Source: Ampullaceana balthica
Taxonomy: Eukaryota > Mollusca > Gastropoda > Lymnaeidae
Reading direction: 5' to 3'
Assembly (NCBI GenBank): GCA_944989445.1
Contig: CALYLW010001023.1
Coordinates: 149,894-213,893, forward strand
Length of the DNA: 64,000 nt
The number at the start of each line of letters is the position of its first letter. Positions within the stretch are counted from its first letter, which is position 1. Shown one piece after another: positions 32,790 to 44,545 of this stretch. The notes beneath the pieces were generated by a model. That model ran no database searches. It was not told where the DNA came from and saw only the letters and a list, made by a program, of their open reading frames with translations. The translations under genes and the position numbers were made by a program.

Positions 32790-34095
32790 ATGATTGTCCC
32801 TTGTGGTTGAGACTATTGTCCCGTGTGGTTGAGATGTTTGTCCCGTGTGGTTGAGATGATTGTCTCGTGTGGTTGAGACTATTGTCCCGTGTGGTTGAGG
32901 CTATTGTCCCGTGTTGTTGAGATGATTGTCCCGTGTTGTTGAGACTATTGTCCCGTGTGGTTGAGACTATTGTCTCGTGTGATTGAGTCTATTGTCTCGT
33001 GTGGTTGAGACTATTGTCCCGTGTGGTTGAGACGAGTGTCCCGTGTGGTTGAGACTATTGTCCCGTGTGGTTTAAACTATTGTCCCGTGTGGTTGAGACT
33101 ATTGTCCCGTGTTGTTGAGATGATTGTCCCGTGTTGTTGAGACTATTGTCCCGTGTGGTTGAGACTATTGTCTCGTGTGGTTGAGTCTATTGTCTCGTGT
33201 GGTTGAGACTATTGTCCCGTGTGGTTGAGATGAGTGTCCCGTGTGGCTGAGACTATTGTCCCGTGTGGTTTAAACTATTGTCCCGTGTGGTTGAGACTAT
33301 TGTCTCGTGTGGTTGAGAATATTGTTCCGTGTGGTTGAGATGATTGTCTCATGTTGTTGAGATGATTGTCTCGTGTGGTTGAGATGATTGTCTCGTGTGG
33401 TTGAGATGATTGTTTTGTGTGGTTGAGATGATTGTCCCATGTGGTTGAGATGATTGTCCCGGTGGTTGAGATGATTGTCTCGTGTGGTTGAGATGATTGT
33501 CTCGTGTGGTTGAGATGATTGTCTCGTGTGGTTGAGATTATTGTCTCGTGTGGTTGAGATGATTGTCTCGTGTGGTTGAGATGATTGTTTTGTGTGGTTG
33601 AGATGATTGTTTCGTGTGGTTGAGACGATTGTCTCGTGTGGTTGAGATGAGTGTCCCGTGTGGTTGAGATGATTGTCCCGTGTGGTATGATGATTGTCTC
33701 GTTTGGTTGAGATGATTGTCTTGTGTGGTTGAGATGAGTGTCCCGTGTGGTTGAGATGATTGTCCCGTGTGGTATGATGATTGTCTCGTTTGGTTGAGAT
33801 GATTGTCTTGTGTGGTTGAGATGATTGTCTCGTGTGGTTGAGATTATTGTCTCGTGTGGTAGAGATGATTGTCTCGTGTGGTTGAGATGATTGTCTCGTG
33901 TGGTTGAGATGATTGTCTCGTGTGGTTGAGATGATTGTTTCGTGAGGTTGAGATGATTGTTTCGTGTGGTTGAGATGATTGTCTCGTGTGGTTGAGAAGA
34001 TTGTCCCGTGTGGTTGAGATGATTGTCTCGTGTGGTTGAGATGATTGTCCCGTGTGGTTGAGACTATTGTCCCTTGTGGTTGAGATGATTGTTAC
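32790..34095. repeat. 21-bp tandem array, about 62 copies
   Basis: The unit is ATTGTCCCGTGTGGTTGAGA plus C or TG at the junction. Many variants occur (CTCG, TTCG, TTGT), with 20-21-base spacing. Larger duplications are visible: a block with TGTTGTTGAG pairs recurs about 210 bases apart (about 32905 and 33110), and a roughly 83-base block with GTGGTATGATGATT repeats at about 33670 and 33760. The 101-residue minus-strand frame at its end is an artefact. Confidence 0.95.
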
Positions 34096-34974
34096 ACACT
34101 CCCTGAAACCGTTGTTGTGGACCCATCTTGACATGACCAACACAGACAACTGTAAACATATATTATATCAGACTCCATCTTCTGTCTCAGATTAGCGCGG
34201 CCCCACGCAGCTTGGAAAATTATTCAACAAAATGCTTTGTTTGTGTGTGTGATTGTGGGCAGAGAACTGTGTGTGTGTGTGTGTGTCAGAAATTGTGTGG
34301 TTGTGAGGGCTGTGGCGTCGAGTTGTACTTGTTTAACTCTGTTGTTGTTGTTGTTGCTGATATTGCAGTTTGTGTCTCTCCGTTGTTATTGGGGTCTACG
34401 TGTTGTGTTCCTGCGAGGTCTCCTGATAAACCAAAGACAAGTCCCATGGGTGGCTGTTGTTTGTATCCACCGCCTCCATGCAACGATCTGTAACTGCTCA
34501 CCAAGAGTCGGCAACTCTGCCTGGTTCCACATAAAACAGGCATTCTCTCCCCCTTACCCCCCCCCCTCTAAACGTGGGACGGCAGCCTGCGGTGAGAGGT
34601 TGAGTTACGCAATACCCGACTGAAGATGAGAGACATTGGCGCGCGTGCATTGTTGTTTGTTTGGTCGACGGTTGGGTGGGCGGGGGGGGGAGATAGAAGT
34701 GAGCAGAGGTGTAAAGTCTTGTAATCTTGAGATGAGTGTAAGTTTGTTGTATATAGTTGGCTGACTTATGGCTTGTTATATTCACTCATTGGTCTATTGG
34801 CATTAGCCATTGGCCGATACAACTGTCTGTTTATTCAAGTATCATAGTAAGGTACGTACTACTGTAGCTGTTTCCAGTTGGTCTCCATTAAAGTAACCCA
34901 ATCTTTGAATTACGTTGTTGTCTTGTCTGGGGTCATTATAACTTTTCATGCCTGCAATCACTCATCTTCATGTA
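34096..34974. other. Unannotated interval
   Basis: Several overlapping frames of 83-128 codons on both strands (34212-34785) lack motifs and conflict with each other. GT and GTT simple runs lie at about 34268-34284 and 34342-34357. No exon can be supported. Confidence 0.45.
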
Positions 34975-35149
34975 CTAGTGTATCACTCGTCAAAAATGAC
35001 GGAAGTTTTCAAAATAAATACACATCAGATTTCAAAATAACCTAATACAGAACTTTCATGTATTTTATTTATTTTTATTTTAAAAAATCGATCGCAGCGC
35101 CACCTAACAGCATTACATCCATACAGACAACAGGAATTATGTATATTGA
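34975..35149 (-). mobile_element. Helitron-B, short deletion copy
   Basis: On the minus strand the element starts TCAATATACATAATTCCTG and ends with a hairpin (CCGTCA-TTTT-TGACG) followed by GAGTGATACACTAG at 34975-34978. An A and a T flank the ends without duplication. It is 175 bp and lacks the interior module present at 50429-51002. Confidence 0.8.
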
Positions 35150-35547
35150 TGCGTCTCAACTAAGGGGTGGTGGGTGGTCGTCATAACGCCCTGACCTGTA
35201 ATGTACAGACCCCCCTCCCCCCTTCCCTCGGACAGTGGCATCTCTTTGGAGACGTGTTGCCTGGTAACGTGAATTTATACAAAAAAAGTTTCCAATCGAT
35301 TGGTCCGCCATCACTGACCCCTCTCTCGTCTGAACAGGACCCAGTACATCATTGTGGTCATGGCAGTTCTCGTGTGTGTGTTGTGGGGGGGAGGGGAGGG
35401 GTCTTTGTTGTATTCTAATGTGTTTATGTCTTACAGACCAACATTTCAAACATGCGTGTGGAGGGGGGGGGGTTTGAAAGAAGAGATCTTTATTGTATTC
35501 TAACATGTGTGTGTATTGGCGGGGGGGTGTGGAGTCTGTGTTGTATC
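35150..35547. other. Unannotated spacer with G-runs
   Basis: Several G-runs of 7-9 bases (about 35386, 35464, 35520). Short conflicting frames only. Confidence 0.4.
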
Positions 35548-35862
35548 TAAGTGTGAGTGTTGTACGGCGTGGGTGGCAGTTCTGTGTTTATATCATGTGT
35601 GAGTGTTGTACGGCGTGGTGTGGCAGTTCTGTGTTGTTATCTATCAGTGTGTGAGTGTTGTACGGCGTGGTGTGGCAGTTCTGTGTTTATTGTATTCTAA
35701 CGTGTGTGAGTGTTGTACGGCGTGGTGTGGCATGTTCTGTGTTTATTGTATTCTAACGTGTGTGAGTGTTGTACGGCGTGGTGTGGCAGTTCTGTGTTTA
35801 TTGTATTCTAACGTGTGTGAGTGTTGTACGGCGTGGTGTGGCAGTTCTGTGTTGTTATCATA
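35548..35862. repeat. 53-bp tandem repeat, about 6 copies
   Basis: The unit is GTGTGAGTGTTGTACGGCGT then GGTGTGGCAGTTCTGTGTTT then ATTGTATTCTAAC, with edge copies altered. Confidence 0.93.
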
Positions 35863-36074
35863 TCCATTTGAAACGGCGTATTAGATCCCAATGCTGCGCA
35901 TATTTTGGTGATGTCATAGAGGACGAGCTCATGCTTACAGAAGGAAGGGTGGGAAGGTTGTTATAGGAAGGAAAGGTTTGGATGAGGCATGAAAGTATCT
36001 GTTGTACAAAAGGGCTTTAGTCTGTTGTCTTGGCTGCTTTGGTATTTAAGGTTGGTACACTTCTCTACGTCGAT
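35863..36074. other. Short spacer
   Basis: No feature recognised. Confidence 0.4.
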
Positions 36075-36343
36075 GTCAGACTTGTGTACACCATGTGTCC
36101 CAGACTTGTGTACACCATTGTCCCAGACTTGTGTACACCATTGTCCCAGACTTGTGTACACCATTGTCCCAGACTTGTGTGCACCATTGTCCCAGACTTG
36201 TGTGCACCATTGTCCCAGACTTGTGTGCACCATTGTCCCAGACTTGTGTGCACCATTGTCCCAGACTTGTGTACACCATTGTCCCAGACTTGTGTACACC
36301 ATTGTCCCAGACTTGTGTACACCATTGTCCCAGACTTGTCCAA
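36075..36343. repeat. 24-bp tandem array, about 11 copies
   Basis: The unit is TTGTCCCAGACTTGTGTACACCAT, with G/A variation (GTGCAC/GTACAC) grouped in the middle. The 24-base length gives overlapping open frames on both strands, which are artefacts. Confidence 0.96.
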
Positions 36344-36604
36344 TAAACCATGTGATGTGTGGTTCATAAATATGAATGGCTTGGCTTTGATGACGAAAGT
36401 TTTCCGTCTGTCTTGAATGGAATGCACATCACATGCACACAAACGTTAGTAGCTCTCTTTCACATATTTGAATCATCGCCTAACAACCGTCTTTGGGTGG
36501 CCGCCAAAACGATGCCTGGGTCATTTTCTCCTTTGATTGAGAAGGGGGGGGGGAGTGTAAGGGGTGCGAGAGGTAGACGAGGGCAATATCGTTCATCAAG
36601 TTCT

Positions 36605-39108
36605 ACGGCATGGTGCGAAGTGGGACACCCGAGCCGCACACGGCACCGTACGGCATGGTGCGAAGTGGGACACCCGAGCCGCACACGGCACCGTACGGCA
36701 TGGTGCGAAGTGGGACACCCGAGCCGCACACGGCACCGTACGGCTGGTGCGAAGTGGGACACCCGAGCCGCACACGGCACCGTACGGCATGGTGCGAAGT
36801 GGGACACCCGAGCCGCACACGGCACCGTACGGCATGGTGCGAAGTGGGACACCCGAGCCGCACACGGCACCGTACGGCATGGTGCGAAGTGGGACACCCG
36901 AGCCGCACACGGTACCGTACGGCTGGTGTGAAGTGGGACACCCGAGCCGCACACGGCACCGTACGGCATGGTGCGAAGTGGGACACCCGAGCCGCACACG
37001 GCACCGTACGGCATGGTGCGAAGTGGGACACCCGAGCCGCACACGGCACCGTACGGCATGGTGCGAAGTGGGACACCCGAGCCGCACACGGCACCGTACG
37101 GCATGGTGCGAAGTGGGACACCCGAGCCGCACACGGCACCGTACGGCATGGTGCGAAGTGGGACACCCGAGCCGCACACGGCACCGTACGGCATGGTGCG
37201 AAGTGGGACACCCGAGCCGCACACGGCACCGTACGGCATGGTGCGAAGTGGGACACCCGAGCCGCACACGGCACCGTACGGCATGGTGCGAAGTGGGACA
37301 CCCGAGCCGCACACGGCACCGTACGGCATGGTGCGAAGTGGGACACCCGAGCCGCACACGGCACCGTACGGCATGGTGCGAAGTGGGACACCCGAGCCGC
37401 ACACGGCACCGTACGGCATGGTGCGAAGTGGGACACCCGAGCCGCACACGGCACCGTACGGCATGGTGCGAAGTGGGACACCCGAGCCGCACACGGCACC
37501 GTACGGCATGGTGCGAAGTGGGACACCCGAGCCGCACACGGCACCGTACGGCATGGTGCGAAGTGGGACACCCGAGCCGCACACGGCACCGTACGGCATG
37601 GTGCGAAGTGGGACACCCGAGCCGCACACGGCACCGTACGGCATGGTGCGAAGTGGGACACCCGAGCCGCACACGGCACCGTACTGCATGGTGCGAAGTG
37701 GGACACCCGAGCCGCACACGGCACCGTACGGCATGGTGCGAAGTGGGACACCCGAGCCGCACACGGCACCGTACGGCATGGTGCGAAGTGGGACACCAGA
37801 GCCGCACACGGCACCGTACGGCATGGTGCGAAGTGGGACACCCGAGCCGCACACGGCACCGTACGGCATGGTGCGAAGTGGGACACCCGAGCCGCACACG
37901 GCACCGTACGGCATGGTGCGAAGTGGGACACCCGAGCCGCACACGGCACCGTACTGCATGGTGCGAAGTGGGACACCCGAGCCGCACACGGCACCGTACG
38001 GCATGGTGCGAAGTGGGACAACCCGAGCCGCACACGGCACCGTACGGCATGGTGCGAAGTGGGACACCCGAGCCGCACACGGCACCGTACGGCATGGTGC
38101 GAAGTGGGACACCCGAGCCGCACACGGCACCGTACGGCATGGTGCGAAGTGGGACACCCGAGCCGCACACGGCACCGTACGGCATGGTGCGAAGTGGGAC
38201 ACCCGAGCCGCACACGGCACCGTACGGCATGGTGCGAAGTGGGACACCCGAGCCGCACACGGCACCGTACGGCATGGTGCGAAGTGGGACACCCGAGCCG
38301 CACACGGCACCGTACGGCATGGTGCGAAGTGGGACACCCGAGCCGCACACGGCACCGTACGGCATGGTGCGAAGTGGGACACCCGAGCCGCACACGGCAC
38401 CGTACGGCATGGTGCGAAGTGGGACACCCGAGCCGCACACGGCACCGTACGGCATGGTGCGAAGTGGGACACCCGAGCCGCACACGGCACCGTACGGCAT
38501 GGTGCGAAGTGGGACACCCGAGCCGCACACGGCACCGTACGGCATGGTGCGAAGTGGGACACCCGAGCCGCACACGGCACCGTACGGCATGGTGCGAAGT
38601 GGGACACCCGAGCCGCACACGGCACCGTACGGCATGGTGCGAAGTGGGACACCCGAGCCGCACACGGCACCGTACGGCATGGTGCGAAGTGGGACACCCG
38701 AGCCGCACACGGCACCGTACGGCATGGTGCGAAGTGGGACACCCGAGCCGCACACGGCACCGTACGGCATGGTGCGAAGTGGGACACCCGAGCCGCACAC
38801 GGCACCGTACGGCATGGTGCGAAGTGGGACACCCGAGCCGCACACGGCACCGTACGGCATGGTGCGAAGTGGGACACCCGAGCCGCACACGGCACCGTAC
38901 GGCATGGTGCGAAGTGGGACACCCGAGCCGCACACGGCACCGTACGGCATGGTGCGAGTGGGACACGCCGCCACGCACCACGGCATGGTGCGAAGTGGGA
39001 CACCCGAGCCGCACACGGCACCGTACGGCATGGTGCGATGTGGGACAACCGAGCCGCACGCGGCGCCGTACGGCATGGTGCGAAGTGGGACACCCGAGCC
39101 GCACACGG
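36605..39108. repeat. GC-rich 45-bp satellite, about 56 copies
   Basis: The unit is ACGGCATGGTGCGAAGTGGG followed by ACACCCGAGCCGCACACGGC and ACCGT. Copies are nearly identical. Variants include CTGCATGG (at about 37684 and 37954, exactly six units apart), loss of CAT (about 36741 and 36921), one extra A (about 38020) and a degenerate pair near 38955-39060. Because 45 is a multiple of three and no stop falls in any frame, open frames of 723-915 codons run on both strands. The GC content is far above the rest of the window. No splice or initiation signals make it look genic. Confidence 0.97.
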
Positions 39109-39114
39109 CATCTC

Positions 39115-39385
39115 CTCGACCATCTCAATCCTCGTCTGATCTCGTCGGTAACAATCATTAGGTCCAGCTCTCTCTACACAGCTGCCTCAAAGATAGTAAC
39201 TACCTCTCAATCCTCGGCGCCTCGCCTGATCTCGTCGGTAACAATAATTAGGGCCAGCTCTCTCTACACAGCTGCATCAAGTCCAGCCTCACACGCTCAT
39301 AGTAACTACCTCTCAATCCTCGGCGCCTCGCCTGATCTCGTCGGTAACAATAATTAGGGCCAGCTCTCTCTACACAGCTGCCTCA
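39115..39385. repeat. Three-copy direct repeat flanking the 45-bp satellite
   Basis: Units of roughly 90-110 bases share CTGATCTCGTCGGTAACAAT and CCAGCTCTCTCTACACAGCT. They differ by insertions between copies. Confidence 0.85.
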
Positions 39386-39767
39386 CAGTGAGTAACTAGA
39401 ACTAAATTGCTGGACACGTGAGCTTGTCAGCAAATAAAGACATCGAGAAGTTGTTTGGCAGCAGCACATCTGCAGTAGATGACCACAGAAACCAATCAAT
39501 CAATAACTATTTGCACCATTCGATAAACTATTAAATCTAAACCAATTTAACTTGCAGATCTCTGCTCTCTCTCTCTCTCTCTCTCTCTCTTCATCGTTAG
39601 AACCACTTGCTACGAGACTGTGGCGTGTTTTTAGCTTAGACTTAGACCTTACAACAACACGGAACCGGAGATGCTGTCGTAAAAAACAGCGGGGATAAAT
39701 GGGGAATTAAACACGCGAAATACATTTTAAACGGAGTTGTCGTCCCTGGTCCCGTAAACATTTCCCC
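39386..39767. other. Spacer with (CT)n tract
   Basis: A CT microsatellite at 39563-39590. No gene recognised. Confidence 0.45.
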
Positions 39768-40212
39768 TGATGTGCCGGTAAAGTAGTGTAACAGACGTGA
39801 GTTAGTGGTTTACATGCGGGGTTCAATCAGCCGTAACAACCTGTTGTGCCGGTCTAGTAGTGTAACAGACGTGAGTTAGTGGTTTACATGCGGGGTTCAA
39901 TCAGCCGTAACAACCTGATGTACCGTTAAAGTCGTGTAACAGACGTGAGTTAGTGGTTTACATGCGGGCGTTCAATCAGCCGTGACAACCTGATGTGCCG
40001 GTTAAGTAGTGTAACAGACGTGAGTTAGTGGTTTACATGCGGCGTTCAATCAGCCGTGACAACCTGATGTGCCGTTAAAGTAGTGTAACAGACGTGAGTT
40101 AGTGGTTTACATGCGGCGTTCAATCAGCCGTGACAACCTGATGTGCCGTTAGTAGTGTAACAGACGTGAGTTAGTAGTTTACATGCGGGGTTCAATCAGA
40201 CGTGACAACCCG
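39768..40212. repeat. About 72-bp tandem repeat, 6 copies
   Basis: Each unit contains GTGTAACAGACGTGAGTTAG, TGGTTTACATGCGGGGTTCA and ATCAGCCGTGACAACCTGAT, with small indels in the GTGCCGGTTAAGTA segment. Confidence 0.93.
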
Positions 40213-40358
40213 CGTCTGTCTGTGACGTCATGTTTGCAGGAGATCACCGTGTTGTTTCTGGTTGAAAGTAGATTGTAAGATGGCCACCAGTCGGGGGAGG
40301 GGGGATGTTGTAGTTGTCTGAGGTACTTGACTTACATGCGTGTTGTAGTTGTCTAAGG

Positions 40359-40542
40359 CAGTGCTTCTCAAAGTGGTGGTCCCGACCGTTCCGGTCCGTG
40401 GGCCATCCGCTGCCGGTCTGCAGAAGTTACCACGAAAAGATATTTTGCTACCACGTCACTACAGGGAAAATAGTTCACCGGTCCCTGGTGCAATGGAAAA
40501 ATTCCTGCCGGTCCGCCACACTAAAAAGTTTGAGAAGCACTG
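40359..40542. mobile_element. hAT-type MITE with perfect 8-bp duplication
   Basis: The ends read CAGTGCTTCTCAAAGTGGTGG and AGTTTGAGAAGCACTG, with GTCTAAGG repeated exactly at 40351-40358 and 40543-40550. The host is a short local repeat (GTAGTTGTCTGAGGTACTT..). The overlapping short frames are artefacts. Confidence 0.92.
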
Positions 40543-40550
40543 GTCTAAGG

Positions 40551-41964
40551 TACTTCACTTACATGCGTGTCCCTTGTCGTCATACCAACACATCAACCAA
40601 GTAGTCATTAGTGACGTGCTAGTCATCCACCTGCGTCTAACTCTAACGATAAAAATAACCCACCGAACAACTGCGAGGGAACCTCCCGCCCACTGAAGTT
40701 ACGCCCTTGGACTGTAGGTGTCACCCTCTTTGAGTCTTTGATGTTTGAGATTTGAGTGAAATATCCGCAACACAAAAGACATTGTCCAACACACGCGAGC
40801 TGAGAAGTGTGGTTTTGTTTGAATGATCTTTGGGAATTGTGTGGGTGGGGTCAGTTTTGGAAGGTTGCGGTAGGTTGTGGAGGGCCCATCAATGCACACG
40901 ATTGATTGTATTTGTATGATTCTATGAGTCGTTTGGACTCTGACTGTGTAATCGGCTTTGGATTAACTTGTTTTTGACTTTGTGTGTGCCAGAATAAGAT
41001 CCTGTAGTAAACATAAAAGATGTGAAGTCAAGTGTACAAGAGAAGCGTGGCTCAATATCCTCATTGGCCCCCCCCCACTCCCCCCTCCCCTCACTTACAA
41101 AACATGTTTGGGATGTTCATTTTGTTTTGTTATGGGAATGTGACGTCAGTGGGTTGAGTGTTGTGATACGTCATGATCAGTCGGTCCTCCAAGGGAATCT
41201 ACTGTAACTTTTAACAAGATTTCCTTCTAATTAACGCTAGAAATATATTGGCGGTTATTTATAGCAACACTTTCCTGAATAAGAGGAGTTCCCACAAGAC
41301 ATCCTTGTGTTGTATTGCGTGTCCTGGCCAAGTATGGGCAACCCAACACCTTCCCTGTCACTGTGCACGTGCCTACCAGCATACCCGTGGTGGGATCAGT
41401 GGTTCTCATTAAATGGTGTCTCAGCTTGCCCCTGTACACAGGACACGCCCACAGTTCACAGACCACGACATGACACGCCCAGAGTTCATACACACCCTCA
41501 TTGATAAATGCACGCACCAGACCCGGAACAAAAACACTTCACCCCTTGGCTTCCTTCAAAGAAAGTCTTCATGTGCCAAGTGATGTGTTAGTAATGTTAT
41601 ACGTGTTAGAAATGTTAACCATATATATATATTATATATACATAGTGTCTTTGTTGAAAATGTCTCTTTTTGAGCATTAATAGCAAGTCATTTCCTGGTG
41701 GTGGTGGGCAGAAAGAGTTGAAAGTGAAAGTTCCGGATTTTGTAGTTCTGTCAGATAGCGGCATATATCTCATTCATGGGGTGTCGACTTGTCATCAGTC
41801 ACGCTCTACTGAGCTTCACCAAACACGGGTCACCCGGTACTGTTACATGGGCGGCGCCCACCGGATGATGCAATCTATAGTTTGACTGTCAGTAGTCAGT
41901 AGACTGTAACCTCTTGATCGGACCGTTGGTGCGTATGCCATGTGTATCTGTTATCAATGGTTGA
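40551..41964. other. Unannotated interval
   Basis: No supported exon. A TA run lies near 41621-41642 and a C-run near 41068. Conflicting short frames occur at 41227-41517. Confidence 0.4.
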
Positions 41965-42930
41965 TAACATGTTGCCACATCACTATACATGGTTGGGGAT
42001 AGAATGTTGCCCCATCACTATACATGGTTGGGGATAGAATGTTGCCACATCACTATACATGGTTGGGGATAGAATGTTGCCACATCACTATACATGGTTG
42101 GGGATAGAATGTTGCCACATCACTATACATGGTTGGGGATAGAATGTTGCCCCATCACTATACATGGTTGGGGATAGAATGTTGCCCCATCACTATACAT
42201 GGTTGGGGATAGAATGTTGCCACATCACTATACATGGTTGGGGATAGAATGTTGCCCCATCACTATACATGGTTGGGGATAGAATGTTGCCACATCACTA
42301 TACATGGTTGGGGATAGAATGTTGCCACATCACTATACATGGTTGGGGATAGAATGTTGCCCCATCACTATACATGGTTGGGGATAGAATGTTGCCACAT
42401 CACTATACATGGTTGGGGATAGAATGTTGCCCCATCACTATACATGGTTGGGGATAGAATGTTGCCCCATCACTATACATGGTTGGGGATAGAATGTTGC
42501 CCCATCACTATACATGGTTGGGGATAGAATGTTGCCACATCACTATACATGGTTGGGGATAGAATGTTGCCCCATCACTATACATGGTTGGGGATAGAAT
42601 GTTGCCCCATCACTATACATGGTTGGGGATAGAATGTTGCCACATCACTATACATGGTTGGGGATAGAATGTTGCCCCATCACTATACATGGTTGGGGAT
42701 AGAATGTTGCCCCATCACTATACATGGTTGGGGATAGAATGTTGCCACATCACTATACATGGTTGTGGGATAGAATGTTGCCCCATCACTATACATGGTT
42801 GGGGATAGAATGTTGCCCCATCACTATACATGGTTGGGGATAGAATGTTGCCCACATCACTATACATGGTTGTGGGATAGAATGTTGCCACATCACTATA
42901 CATGGTTGGGGGATAGAATGTTGCCACATC
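41965..42930. repeat. 35-bp tandem array, about 27 copies
   Basis: The unit is CATCACTATACATGGTTGGG followed by GATAGAATGTTGCC and a C or A. The final C/A choice varies irregularly from copy to copy. The last four units carry one-base insertions. Confidence 0.96.
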
Positions 42931-43080
42931 AAAACATTGTCATTCTACACCCCCCCCCAAAGCTCACGTGACTTAATGAAACTGTCCAATTGACCGTACA
43001 GTGAGGGTCCATCATCATGTTTAAAATTTATAAAACTTTGTTGGGCATGGTGGGCCAATGGTATTCGTGTTCTTCTTGCG

Positions 43081-43290
43081 CAGGGGTCTCCAAACTACGA
43101 CCCGCGGGCCAAATGTGGCCCGCGAGGCCCTCTGATCCGGCCCCTGGAGATCTTTTAATCTAAAAAAATATATACTATTTTTACCTGTAGTTTAACCACA
43201 AAACTTAGTAGTTGGGGGTTAGTATTCGGCCCCCAAACTGCTGTTTGACAGTTAATGCGGCGCTTCGGCAGACAAGTTTGGAGACCACTG
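43081..43290. mobile_element. hAT-type MITE, family M2, second copy
   Basis: The ends are CAGGGGTCTCCAAACTACG and CAAGTTTGGAGACCACTG. The flanking octamers TTCTTGCG (43073-43080) and TTCTAGCG (43291-43298) differ at one base. The interior matches 29656-29849 in reverse (CTGTTTGACAGTTAATGCG and CCTGTAGTTTAACCACAAAA). Confidence 0.88.
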
Positions 43291-43298
43291 TTCTAGCG

Positions 43299-44545
43299 TA
43301 TCGAGAGTCGCGGGGTAATCGCGCTTTCGAATTTCTGTCGATGCATGTTGTGGTTTCTCTTGTTACACTTTAATTAACTTCATCACTAAATTTATCAGAT
43401 TTTAACTACGAATTGTAAGGAGGTTGGGCTAGGTTTGGAGGTTTAAGTTAAAAAAATAATAATTCTAGTCTCAGTTCTTTTAAGTCTTATTACGTTGGGA
43501 CCTGGTGGTGTTTATCGTTGAAGTTATTTAGAAACACCCCATAGCCTCTGATTGTCTTTACTAACTGGACTGCTGTCACACAGTGAATGGCCGTGAGACG
43601 TGTGCTACTGGTCAGCCAGTCTCCAGTTTCAGGGCCCAGGATAGCTTCACTACTCAGTCGACACGTGTGCTACTGGTCAGCCAGGGCCCAGGATAGCTTC
43701 ACTACTCAGTCGACACTTGTGCTCTCTAACCTTGACGTTTGCTGAATTTCTTGGCCAATGTCACGGCGCAGTTCAAATAGTTAAATTTGTTCTATATATA
43801 ACCATAGATGTAACCTTGACAACTGGTTTTAACAACATCATCATACATATGTTTTGGGCGGTTGAAGGTTGAACAATTTATCAGCGAGCACCGCTAAAAC
43901 ATTCTATCTGCCAATCAGTCAACCACATGGCCATGGCAAACTTTGTCCACCTGGGCCTCCCTTGACATCCACCATCGACATCCACCCTGGACATTCACCC
44001 TGGACATCTACCCTGAACAGCCACCCTGGACATCCACCCTGGACATCCACTATTTGATTCCCGCTCCCAACTCGCAAGTAGTCCATCAGTCTCCTGTGTA
44101 AACATGACCAGCAGTAAATACTTCTCTGAGTATTTGACTAATGGCCAGCTGACTGACGAGACCAGAAGAGGAATGTCCAGGCCCAGGTGTACAGACCGCC
44201 ACGTTGCAGCCAGGTATTTGTGGATGTCAACAAGTGAGTCGTCCATCTTGTCCGTGACCTGGTCTCATTACATTATCATTGACCCCTGTCCCCACCAGTC
44301 ATCAGCTCATTTCGTCTTGTTGACCTACCTTCTCCCCGACGCTGCCACGGGCACTAATTAACCCTACCCTTCCCGTCACAATAATACTGTAAGGGCCCTA
44401 CTTGTGCGGCACTGGATATTGCCCATAAGTAAAAGAGTCTTGCTGTGATGTGCCAGGACAGTAACATGATCAAGTGGCTGGAAGTAGATAGTGCTTATAT
44501 CACTGACAGTTCCTACTTAATGTTTTTTATTATATTCTACTGTTT
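43299..44545. other. Spacer with two small direct repeats
   Basis: A two-copy repeat of about 70 bases (GTGTGCTACTGGTCAGCCAG.. at about 43599 and 43664). A short CCACCCTGGACAT-type repeat lies at 43966-44052. No exon supported. Confidence 0.5.

Noticed and set aside
34212..34785. Overlapping frames of 83-128 codons
   Set aside because: They conflict in frame and strand, consist partly of simple GT/GTT repeats and show no domain.
36460..39357. Open frames of 723-915 codons on both strands
   Set aside because: They are a consequence of a 45-bp, stop-free tandem unit. Several frames on both strands are open equally, with no splice, start or domain evidence.
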